A DNA stretch of 64,000 bases from Heliophilum fasciatum (GTDB taxonomy: Bacteria; Bacillota; Desulfitobacteriia; Heliobacteriales; Heliobacteriaceae). A model generated the notes under the pieces. That model worked only from the letters and a program-made list of their open reading frames with translations. It was not told the DNA's origin and did no database searches. The DNA is taken from assembly GCF_004341395.1 (NCBI RefSeq), contig NZ_SLXT01000016.1, positions 1-64,000 of the forward strand, given 5' to 3'. Shown here in pieces: positions 27,425 through 34,300 of the stretch; positions within the stretch are counted from its first letter, which is position 1; every line of letters begins with the position of its first letter. The translations under genes and the position numbers were made by a program.

Positions 27425-27988
27425 TCAACCTGCATCATCTTTGGCTACAATATAAAACTTCGCTGAGAAAACAACATCCTCATTGACTTGACTAACCACA
27501 CGAATCAGATGGCGCGAGCCTACCACGCGCAATACTTCAGCTCGCGCGTCCACCTGCTCACCACGAGTTACGGGCCGGCGGTAACGAACTCGTGCTAAAC
27601 CGGTAAGCGCAACCGGTGCATCCACGATGGCGATCGCTAAGGAGTTCGCTTGGGAAAACAAATAATGCCCACGGGCTATGGCACGCTTGGTAAAAAGCAT
27701 ATCATCGGTGATGCGTAAGCTCGAAGAACCTTCTCGCCCTAACACCAGATGGGTCAATTCACCAACAATCTCAGCGCCACTGATTGCCCGCACTTGACGC
27801 AGTCGCTCGGCGGCTACTTGCCGCGTTCGCTCCCGCAATTCCGGAATGCCGATCTCCATGCGATCCAAACGCACTGTTTGTATGCTCACCCCCAGCAGAC
27901 GAGCAAGCTCACTGTCCGTTAAAAACAAGTCTTCGTTCAACGCTTGACGCAAGCGATCATGGCGGCTTTCCTTGCTTTCCCGGGCCAT
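27425..27988 (-). CDS. fapR: fatty-acid biosynthesis transcriptional repressor FapR
   Basis: Malonyl-CoA-responsive repressor of fatty-acid and phospholipid genes. The N-terminal helix-turn-helix (FLTDSELARLLGVSIQTVRLDRMEIGIPELRER) is joined to a hot-dog effector domain (about 75-187) with VTRGEQVDARAEVLRV and VFSAKFYIV. 187 residues matches the family. It heads the fab operon, and a palindrome fitting the family operator overlaps its start of transcription, so autoregulation of the whole cluster is likely. Confidence 0.95.
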   Translation of the reverse strand: MARESKESRHDRLRQALNEDLFLTDSELARLLGVSIQTVRLDRMEIGIPELRERTRQVAAERLRQVRAISGAEIVGELTHLVLGREGSSSLRITDDMLFTKRAIARGHYLFSQANSLAIAIVDAPVALTGLARVRYRRPVTRGEQVDARAEVLRVVGSRHLIRVVSQVNEDVVFSAKFYIVAKDDAG

Positions 27989-28031
27989 CCTATCACCTCA
28001 CCGGACCCCCTACTGAACATCAAAAAGTTAA

Positions 28032-28048
28032 TTAGTACGTGCTACCAA
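28032..28048 (-). promoter_or_regulatory. candidate FapR operator
   Basis: The 17-bp imperfect palindrome TTAGTA-N5-TACCAA (one mismatch to TTAGTA/TACTAA) lies just downstream of the fapR -10, near the start of transcription. The spacing and half-site resemble the FapR box of Bacilli. Confidence 0.7.
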
Positions 28049-28053
28049 TGAGC

Positions 28054-28082
28054 AGTATACAAGGTTCATTTCAACATTGCAA
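28054..28082 (-). promoter_or_regulatory. sigma-A promoter of fapR-fab operon
   Basis: On the minus strand TTGCAA (28077-28082), a 17-base spacer and TATACT (28054-28059). It lies downstream of the rpmF terminator, so the fab genes form a separate transcription unit. Confidence 0.75.
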
Positions 28083-28109
28083 GCGCAGACGAGCCATGTA
28101 TGGGCTTTA

Positions 28110-28142
28110 AAAAACAAAAAAGTGGCCGTAAACAGCCACTTT
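28110..28142 (-). terminator. terminator downstream of rpmF
   Basis: The stem AAAGTGGC/GCCACTTT (28119-28126 with 28135-28142) is followed on the minus strand by TTTTTTGTTTTTT. Confidence 0.85.
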
Positions 28143-28154
28143 TCAGTCATACAA

Positions 28155-28331
28155 CTAGTCTTGCTTAACAACTTCACGGTCACGATAGTAGCCACAGCTC
28201 GAGCAAACGCGATGAGGCATCTTCGGCTCTTGGCACTTGGGACACGAGGCGAAGCTGACCATCTCCAGTTTCTGCTGGGCGCGCCGTTGACGGTTGCGCG
28301 ACTTCGATCTCCGGTGCTGAGGAACACCCAT
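28155..28331 (-). CDS. rpmF: 50S ribosomal protein L32
   Basis: A 58-residue ribosomal protein read directly from the bases. It begins MGVPQHRRSKSRNRQRRAQQ and has a zinc ribbon of four cysteines, CPKC at 30-33 and CSSC at 43-46, then GYYRDREVVKQD at the end. The SD GGAGG precedes the ATG. It follows yceD, as in E. coli and many Firmicutes, and is closed by a strong terminator. Four Cys mark the zinc-bound form of L32. Confidence 0.97.
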   Translation of the reverse strand: MGVPQHRRSKSRNRQRRAQQKLEMVSFASCPKCQEPKMPHRVCSSCGYYRDREVVKQD

Positions 28332-28348
28332 TTTCCTCCACCTCCTTT

Positions 28349-28891
28349 TTATATTGGCGACCGTTCTTTGTCCATCAGTAACGCTCGCAATGGTGCCATA
28401 CGTGGGTCATCGGCATCTTGCGCACAGTCGCAGGAACCATGGGCAAGCGATGTACCGCATCGAGGACAAAGACCGGGGCAGTCATCACGACAAAGCACTT
28501 TCATCGGCAACGCCAACATCAGTGCATCTCGCAAGGCCGGCGTAAGGTCAAGGGTACGTTCCGTTTCCAAGGGATACCAAAGAAAATCTTCATCTTCCTC
28601 GGTCTCCTCATCAGGCGCCTCTGATGACAGCAAAAAAGTGGCATCGACAGGCACAGCCAGAGTCGACTCAACCGGACAAAGACAACGATGGCACGTCGCC
28701 TCAAGTGAAACTGTCATCTCCCCTTGAAAGCGGTATCCTCGTTCCTGACGCAGTACTTGCCCCGTTACAGCTATTGGCTGCCGGTAACGGAAATCCGGCT
28801 CCAGATCCGGCGCTTCCTGCCATTCTCCGGACCAAGGTTGCGGTAGCCACTGTTCACGAACTTTCCGTAATACGCTTTCACAGACATTCAT
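28349..28891 (-). CDS. yceD: YceD family protein (DUF177)
   Basis: Conserved protein encoded before rpmF in most bacteria, with a proposed role in 23S rRNA or 50S accumulation. The core GEMTVSLEATCHRCLCPVESTLAVPV has one CxxC, and the C-terminal CRDDCPGLCPRCGTSLAHGSCDC is the family Cys-rich end, probably zinc-binding. An acidic patch (EETEEDEDF) lies between. ATG at 28891 has AGGTGA about 6 bases upstream. 180 residues. Confidence 0.92.
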   Translation of the reverse strand: MNVCESVLRKVREQWLPQPWSGEWQEAPDLEPDFRYRQPIAVTGQVLRQERGYRFQGEMTVSLEATCHRCLCPVESTLAVPVDATFLLSSEAPDEETEEDEDFLWYPLETERTLDLTPALRDALMLALPMKVLCRDDCPGLCPRCGTSLAHGSCDCAQDADDPRMAPLRALLMDKERSPI

Positions 28892-28924
28892 CGCCAATCA
28901 CCTCACTGGTAGACAACATCCCAT

Positions 28925-28953
28925 ATTATACAAAGTCCGAGTCGCACTGTCAA
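28925..28953 (-). promoter_or_regulatory. perfect consensus sigma-A promoter of yceD-rpmF
   Basis: On the minus strand TTGACA (28948-28953), exactly 17 bases, TATAAT (28925-28930): full consensus, about 35 bases before the yceD ATG. It begins inside the 77-base gap after ackA; no terminator was seen for ackA there. Confidence 0.88.
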
Positions 28954-28974
28954 CGGATCCAATAAAATTGCTTT

Positions 28975-30177
28975 CTACGCATTCTCCCGAGCGATCCGGA
29001 ACGTATCCTGGGCGATCATCAACTCTTCGTTGGTCGGAATCACAAAAACCCGACAACGACTGTCAACGGCAGAAATATCGCCTTCCCCATCGCGAATATT
29101 TTTTTCCTCATCAACAGCAATACCTAAATAGGTAAGATCAGCACAGATTTTGGCACGCATCATCGCTGAATTCTCGCCGATACCGGCCGTAAAGACCAAG
29201 GCATCGAGGCCATTCATCGCCGCGGTGTAAGCACCAATATACTTTTTTACCCGGTAGGCAAACATATCAAGGGCCAACCGACAACGGGCATTCCCTTGTT
29301 GTGCTTCTCGTTCCAGGTCACGAAAATCGCTGGAAAGCCCCGATACACCGAGAACGCCGCAGCGTTTATTGAGAAAATCACGAACTTGTTCCGATGTGTA
29401 ACCCTCATGCTCCATGATGAACAATACAGCCGCCGGATCAATGTCGCCGACCCGCGTGCCCATCATTAACCCTTCCAGCGGCGTAAAACCCATCGTTGTA
29501 TCGATCGATTGACCGCGATCGACGGCGCAAAGAGAAGACCCGTTGCCTAGATGGCACGTGATGATTTTTAACGCTTCCAACGGTTTTTGCATCAATGCCG
29601 CCAGCCGCCGGGCCACAAAGCGGTGGGATGTCCCATGGAACCCATAGCGGCGCAAATTATATTTTTCATGAAGCGCCCAAGGAAGCGCATACATATAAGC
29701 CGCTTCGGGAATGGACTGGTGAAAAGCGGTATCAAAAACAGCAATCTGGGGAACAGCCGGCAACATCTGCTGACAAGCTTCGATCCCCATCACGGCCGGC
29801 GGGTTATGCAACGGCGCAACAGGAAACAGCGACACGATCGCCGCCATCACCTGCTTATCGATCAAAGCAGCGTCGGTAAAGCGGTCACCGCCGTGGGCAA
29901 CTCGATGGCCAATGGCTTCGATAGCTTGCATCGATGCGATGACACCATGGTTGGGCTCGGTCAAGGCTTTTACCGCTAAGGCGATGGCGGCCATGTGATC
30001 GGCGATCGCCTGCCGGATAACCAGGGGTTCCTGGCCGGAAGGGCGATGCGTCAACAAAGAACCGGGCATACCAATCCGCTCAATTAAACCTTTGGCGAGC
30101 ATCGTTTCGTTGCCCATATCAAACAACTGATACTTCAACGACGAACTGCCTGAATTGATTACCAAGACAATCATCAC
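28975..30177 (-). CDS. ackA: acetate kinase
   Basis: Interconverts acetyl phosphate plus ADP with acetate plus ATP. It begins VLVINSGSSSLKYQLFDM; other landmarks are RVAHGGDRFTDAALI, FDTAFHQSIPEAAYMYALP, RRYGFHGTSHRFVARR, ITCHLGNGSSLCAVDRG, DTTMGFTPLEGLMMGTRVGDIDPA and LVFTAGIGENSAMMR. 400 residues. GTG at 30177 or ATG at 30174 are both possible behind GGAGG. No phosphotransacetylase gene adjoins it. It has its own promoter divergent from ylbJ. Confidence 0.98.
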   Translation of the reverse strand: MMIVLVINSGSSSLKYQLFDMGNETMLAKGLIERIGMPGSLLTHRPSGQEPLVIRQAIADHMAAIALAVKALTEPNHGVIASMQAIEAIGHRVAHGGDRFTDAALIDKQVMAAIVSLFPVAPLHNPPAVMGIEACQQMLPAVPQIAVFDTAFHQSIPEAAYMYALPWALHEKYNLRRYGFHGTSHRFVARRLAALMQKPLEALKIITCHLGNGSSLCAVDRGQSIDTTMGFTPLEGLMMGTRVGDIDPAAVLFIMEHEGYTSEQVRDFLNKRCGVLGVSGLSSDFRDLEREAQQGNARCRLALDMFAYRVKKYIGAYTAAMNGLDALVFTAGIGENSAMMRAKICADLTYLGIAVDEEKNIRDGEGDISAVDSRCRVFVIPTNEELMIAQDTFRIARENA

Positions 30178-30219
30178 CGTGCTCCTCCTTGCAAGTTATC
30201 CTGGCTGGTTTCTTGTTCC

Positions 30220-30248
30220 ACTATACCGCACCGCCATTGACCTTACAA
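30220..30248 (-). promoter_or_regulatory. sigma-A promoter of ackA
   Basis: On the minus strand TTGTAA (30243-30248), a 17-base spacer and TATAGT (30220-30225), 43 bases before the ackA start. Confidence 0.7.
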
Positions 30249-30297
30249 GATTGGCACGGTCTGAGTACCGGTATCGACGAAAGGCGGCGAGCATTCA

Positions 30298-31461
30298 TTG
30301 AAGAAAAGCACCTATGGTTTAATCCTGCTTCTTTTGATCTTTACCCCGATCATGATCATCTATCCGCAAGTCAGCGTCAACGCTGCCCGCGAAGGCTTAC
30401 AACTTTGGTTGCAGATTGCCTTACCGGCACTGTTCCCCTTCATGGTAGTCACGGAAATCTTCATTCTCTGCCAGTTACCTCAACTCCTAAGCGTTTTTTT
30501 TGCACCGTTGATGGGTCCTTTGTTTCGGTTGCCCGGCAGTGCCGGCTTGGCCTTGCTCGTCGGCTTTACGACCGGCTTTCCCATCGGCGCCATTCTCACA
30601 GCCCGTCTTGTACAAGAAGGAGCCTTGACAGTTGCCGAAGGTGAGCGACTGGCACTGTTTACGAACAACGCCAGCCCCCTATTTATTCTCGGCGCCGTAG
30701 CCACAGGATTGCTTGGTGATCCGCGGCTTGGCGTCATGCTGGCGATATCCCATTACCTGGCCAATTTGCTCGTCGGTCTTTGGTACTGCCGCCGTTGGCC
30801 CCCCTCGCCATCGCATCCCAGCCCAAAACAAAAAATAGACCAGCGCCTTTTCGCCCACTGGCGCTGGTGGCGCGCCCGGGCAAGCACTGGTCCTATTTTA
30901 GGGCCGGCAATCACCAATGCCATGAACAATATGCTCAAAATTGGCGGTTACCTGATCTTTTTTACGGTCTTTTATCGCTTACTCAACACAAGTTCACTTG
31001 TTGAGCAAGTTACCGTCTGGATTGGCTGGGGCCTGGAAAAAATCTCGCTATCGTCCAACCTTGCGCCAGGCATGATCGCCGGATTTTTGGAAATGACCAT
31101 CGGCTGCCAACTGATCGCGATCAGTGATGCACCATTGGCTGATCGCTTGCTGGTGCTTACGGTGCTGATGGCCTGGGGCGGTTTATCGATTTTCGCCCAA
31201 GTAAGTGCATTTCTTACACCAGTCGGTATTTCTATACGTCGTTACTTGCCTGCGCGCCTGTTGCAAAGCACACTGGCAGTCATCCTGATGCAGTTACAGC
31301 TACCATGGCTTTCCATCAATGTGACCGCTTCCACAGCATCAGCTAGCTATCCTTCGGCCATGACCTATCTTACCAACACGGGATTAGCCTGGATTACCGG
31401 ATGTTACCTGGCTTTAGGTATCATACTGCTGGTTTACCCGTTATTACGTCGACAATACTGA
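30298..31461 (+). CDS. ylbJ: sporulation integral membrane protein YlbJ
   Basis: A 387-residue polytopic membrane protein with nucleoside-recognition (Gate) domains, needed for sporulation in B. subtilis. Visible are about eight hydrophobic helices (such as YGLILLLLIFTPIMIIYP, GLALLVGFTTGFPIGAIL) and the conserved LPALFPFMVVTEIF, TTGFPIGA, FTNNASPLFILGAV, and LGPAITNAMNNMLKIGGYLIFFTVFY pieces. TTG start with a weak SD. It neighbours coaD and rsmD, as in Bacillus. Confidence 0.92.
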   Translation: MKKSTYGLILLLLIFTPIMIIYPQVSVNAAREGLQLWLQIALPALFPFMVVTEIFILCQLPQLLSVFFAPLMGPLFRLPGSAGLALLVGFTTGFPIGAILTARLVQEGALTVAEGERLALFTNNASPLFILGAVATGLLGDPRLGVMLAISHYLANLLVGLWYCRRWPPSPSHPSPKQKIDQRLFAHWRWWRARASTGPILGPAITNAMNNMLKIGGYLIFFTVFYRLLNTSSLVEQVTVWIGWGLEKISLSSNLAPGMIAGFLEMTIGCQLIAISDAPLADRLLVLTVLMAWGGLSIFAQVSAFLTPVGISIRRYLPARLLQSTLAVILMQLQLPWLSINVTASTASASYPSAMTYLTNTGLAWITGCYLALGIILLVYPLLRRQY

Positions 31462-31480
31462 AAACAACAAAAGGGGATGA

Positions 31481-32005
31481 TTACGCTTCGCCTTCTCGTT
31501 CCCGATAGCTTTTCAATTCTTCCCGGCCACGTTGTACCGAGGAAATCGTTTTATCCATGCTTTGACTGAACTGCCGCATGTTCTGCTCCAGTTGCTTCAG
31601 CACATCATCAGCATAAGCCAACGCCTCTTGGCGCAATTCCTGAGCCTTTTGCTGTGCTTCCTTAAGCACTTCATCAGCTTTTTCCTGCGCTAAGCGGTAT
31701 ACTTCTTTTTCTGTCGAAAGATTGGCTACATAGCGCTGGGCATCGTCCATCATCTGGCGACACTGCAATTCTGTATCTTGGAGCATGCGCTGGCGATCAC
31801 CGGTCACTTGCTTGGCCTGGCGCACTTCCAAGGGAATCTCGGTGCGGACACGATCAATGAGCACAAAAAAATCATCGGGATCAATCATTGCTTTATTGGT
31901 CATCGGAATGCGCTTGGCCGTTTCCAGAAGGTTCTCCATCTTATCGAGAATCTTCTCGACCGAACTTTTTCCATCACGGCGCATGCTCAAATCTTCTAAT
32001 GCCAT
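31481..32005 (-). CDS. coiled-coil protein, ATPase-subunit-like, unknown function
   Basis: A 174-residue soluble protein that I cannot name beyond its fold. The N-terminal third is conserved-looking (KMENLLETAKRIPMTNKAMIDPDDFFVLIDRVRTEIP); the rest is a long Ala/Gln/Glu-rich coiled coil (about 60-150) of the type often labelled ATP synthase E/B-like. It has no membrane segment. It follows coaD by 33 bases and is the last gene of the rsmD-coaD unit. ATG at 32005 has GGGGAG 8 bases upstream. A role in division or sporulation is only suggested by its neighbours. Confidence 0.8.
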   Translation of the reverse strand: MALEDLSMRRDGKSSVEKILDKMENLLETAKRIPMTNKAMIDPDDFFVLIDRVRTEIPLEVRQAKQVTGDRQRMLQDTELQCRQMMDDAQRYVANLSTEKEVYRLAQEKADEVLKEAQQKAQELRQEALAYADDVLKQLEQNMRQFSQSMDKTISSVQRGREELKSYREREGEA

Positions 32006-32038
32006 CGCCATTACTCCCCATTTCTCCCCTTTTCCACT

Positions 32039-32533
32039 TCATCGTCCGGTTGATCGCAACATTAGCTTCTTCTGTAAACGCTCGTAAACAACGGGCGGCA
32101 AATAATCCCGAACATCGCCACCGAGGGACGCCACTTCTTTAACCATAGAACTACTTAAAAAAGCGTAATCAGACTGCGCTGCCAAAAAAACGGTATCTGC
32201 CTCGGAATACAACCGTTTGTTCATCATCGACATCTGAAACTCATTTTCAAAATCCGAAACGGCCCGTAAACCACGAATAATCGCCGAAGCCTTCTGGGCA
32301 CGGACAAAATCAACAAGCAAACCGGAAAAACATTGGACTTGTACATTGGGCCAAAGGGCACAAACATCATCAATCATTTCCATGCGCTCATCCATCGAAA
32401 ACAACGGCGTTTTCGATGGATTTTTAACGATCGCCACAATCACCTGCGAAAATATATTCGCTGCCCGTTGAATCACATCGATATGACCATTGGTGATTGG
32501 ATCAAAACTACCCGGATAAATAGCAATTGCCAA
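32039..32533 (-). CDS. coaD: phosphopantetheine adenylyltransferase
   Basis: Penultimate step of coenzyme A synthesis, forming dephospho-CoA. AIAIYPGSFDPITNGHIDVIQRA holds the nucleotidyltransferase (T/H)xGH motif, FVRAQKASAIIRGLRAVSDFENEFQM and the late ISS-like FLSSSMVKEVASLGGDV are also diagnostic. The start is TTG at 32533, 8 bases after GAGGAGG; the frame extends further upstream only into rsmD. 164 residues. Confidence 0.97.
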   Translation of the reverse strand: MAIAIYPGSFDPITNGHIDVIQRAANIFSQVIVAIVKNPSKTPLFSMDERMEMIDDVCALWPNVQVQCFSGLLVDFVRAQKASAIIRGLRAVSDFENEFQMSMMNKRLYSEADTVFLAAQSDYAFLSSSMVKEVASLGGDVRDYLPPVVYERLQKKLMLRSTGR

Positions 32534-32561
32534 CGAACTAGCCTCCTCTGTGCCCGAGCAG

Positions 32562-33128
32562 TTATCCCTGCGGAGCATCAAGGTCATCCCACTGATAATA
32601 ATGAAGCACTGTATCGCCGTAACGATCGGAGCGCCGTTTACGCAGATGATCAACCATTTCCGGCAACTCTTCATCGCTGGCACTTTCCAGCACCAGCGTT
32701 CCCGACGGCGCCAGCAATCCACGAGCCATCAACGGCAATAACGGCAATAACTGGCCCTGGTGATAAGGTGGATCAGCAAAAATCAAATCAAAGGATCGCC
32801 CTTCTGCCAACCACTGCTGGCAGGCTACGTATACATCGCGCTTGACGATTTCCCCTTGAAGCATTTTCGTCGTTTGCCTGTTTTTCTCAATTACTTGCCA
32901 GGCCGCTTTGGCTTTTTCTACCCAATACACATAGGCGGCACCACGGCTCAACGCCTCAATCCCTAATGCCCCGGTACCGGCATACAAATCCAAACAATGG
33001 GCACCAAGCACACGGTGACCTAAGACATTGAACAAAGCTTCTCTGACCCGGTCAGTCGTCGGACGCGTTTGCCATCCTTTGACCGCGACGAGGCGATGGC
33101 CCCGGGCCTGTCCGGCAATAACACGCAC
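32562..33128 (-). CDS. rsmD: 16S rRNA (guanine966-N2)-methyltransferase
   Basis: Class I SAM methyltransferase of the 30S head. RVIAGQARGHRLVAVKGWQTRPTTDRVREALFNVL opens the protein, LDLYAGTGALGIEALSRGA is the SAM motif and IFADPPYHQG the catalytic DPPY motif. GTG at 33128 is preferred because GGGAGG lies 7 bases upstream; the ATG at 33134 is too close to it. 188 residues. Followed by coaD, the common pairing. Confidence 0.95.
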   Translation of the reverse strand: MRVIAGQARGHRLVAVKGWQTRPTTDRVREALFNVLGHRVLGAHCLDLYAGTGALGIEALSRGAAYVYWVEKAKAAWQVIEKNRQTTKMLQGEIVKRDVYVACQQWLAEGRSFDLIFADPPYHQGQLLPLLPLMARGLLAPSGTLVLESASDEELPEMVDHLRKRRSDRYGDTVLHYYQWDDLDAPQG

Positions 33129-33158
33129 ACCCATTCCTCCCAGCTTGGCATTATGAGC

Positions 33159-33188
33159 ATTATAGCACGGACGGACTCTATCCGACAA
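33159..33188 (-). promoter_or_regulatory. promoter of rsmD-coaD
   Basis: On the minus strand TTGTCG (33183-33188), an 18-base spacer and TATAAT (33159-33164). The -35 box is half of a perfect palindrome, CGACAATTGTCG (33183-33194), that could be an operator. Confidence 0.65.
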
Positions 33189-33298
33189 TTGTCGAGCTTT
33201 CCATCACCGATGATTCATGGATATTTTACGTTTTTCAGCGGCAAGCTGAGGAAAGATCCCCTTGCCGTCGCTACAGCGCCAACGAAGGAGGAACAGAA

Positions 33299-34285
33299 AT
33301 GGAGCGCAGCGCTCTGTATGAACAACTGGGCATTCGCTTGGACATGGCCGTCGAAGCCCATGAAATCTTGCGCCAAGAACGCAATGCCGATGTACCCGGT
33401 GTGCGCATTATTGATGGAAAACACGAACACGCTACGGTCACTACGGTGATCGTCGAATCAGCTGAAGGGGAACAAGCCATGGGTAAGCCGCGCGGCACCT
33501 ATATCACCATCGACGCTCCGGAGATTCGCGTCAACAATCGGGAGATACACCAGAAGATCGCCGCTGTCGTTGCCTCAGAACTCTCCCGGTTAGCCCGCCT
33601 TGGCCCCCAAGATAATGTACTCGTCGTCGGATTAGGCAATTGGCATGCCACGCCCGACGCCTTAGGCCCGAAAGTCGTCGACATGACCCTCGTGACCAGG
33701 CACTTGCATAAGTATGCACCGGAAGAACTGCAAGGCGGTTTGCGCTCGGTCAGCGCTTTTGCTCCTGGTGTACTTGGCTTAACCGGTATTGAAACAGCAG
33801 AAATGATCAAAGGCGTTGTCGACCGTACCCAGCCCAGCTTGGTCATCGCCATCGATGCCTTAGCTACACGTTCGGTGGAACGCATCGCGACCAGCATCCA
33901 ATTGGCCGACACCGGCATTCATCCCGGCTCCGGTGTCGGCAACAAGCGATCCGGCATCAACCGTGAAAGCATGGGCGTTCCGGTCATTGCCATGGGCATT
34001 CCCACCGTTGTCCACGCCGGCGTGATCGCCCATGAAGCGATTGCCGCACTGCTTCAAGAATTTCAAACGAGCCCTACCCTTTATAAACTTTATAAAGGCA
34101 TCAACCCGGATGCCTTGCAGTCGATCATTCAAGGTGTCCTTGGCCCCGAAGGCCAGGAGTTAATCATGACTCCCAAAGAGATCGATCAGTTAATTCAAAA
34201 TACATCCCGCATCGTTGCGGCCGGCATCGGCCAAGCACTTCATCCGGGCATCGACACCAGCGGTTGGACCCAATACCTGCAGTAA
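33299..34285 (+). CDS. gpr: GPR endopeptidase (spore protease)
   Basis: Degrades small acid-soluble spore proteins at germination. The protein is made as a zymogen; here LGIRLDMAVEAHE places the self-cleavage site after Asp15, giving a 15-residue propeptide as in B. megaterium. Family landmarks include VLVVGLGNWHATPDALGPKVV, FAPGVLGLTGIETAEMI, VIAIDALATRSVERI and GSGVGNKRSGIN. 328 residues, SD AAGGAGG. No forespore-sigma promoter could be assigned with confidence in the 170 bases upstream. Confidence 0.96.
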   Translation: MERSALYEQLGIRLDMAVEAHEILRQERNADVPGVRIIDGKHEHATVTTVIVESAEGEQAMGKPRGTYITIDAPEIRVNNREIHQKIAAVVASELSRLARLGPQDNVLVVGLGNWHATPDALGPKVVDMTLVTRHLHKYAPEELQGGLRSVSAFAPGVLGLTGIETAEMIKGVVDRTQPSLVIAIDALATRSVERIATSIQLADTGIHPGSGVGNKRSGINRESMGVPVIAMGIPTVVHAGVIAHEAIAALLQEFQTSPTLYKLYKGINPDALQSIIQGVLGPEGQELIMTPKEIDQLIQNTSRIVAAGIGQALHPGIDTSGWTQYLQ

Positions 34286-34300
34286 CTTGACGCAGTCAGG

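Noticed and set aside
28028-28327. 99-residue minus-strand frame over the rpmF region
   Set aside because: It is a different frame across rpmF; the real gene is the 58-residue L32 at 28155-28331, which has the SD, zinc cysteines and terminator.
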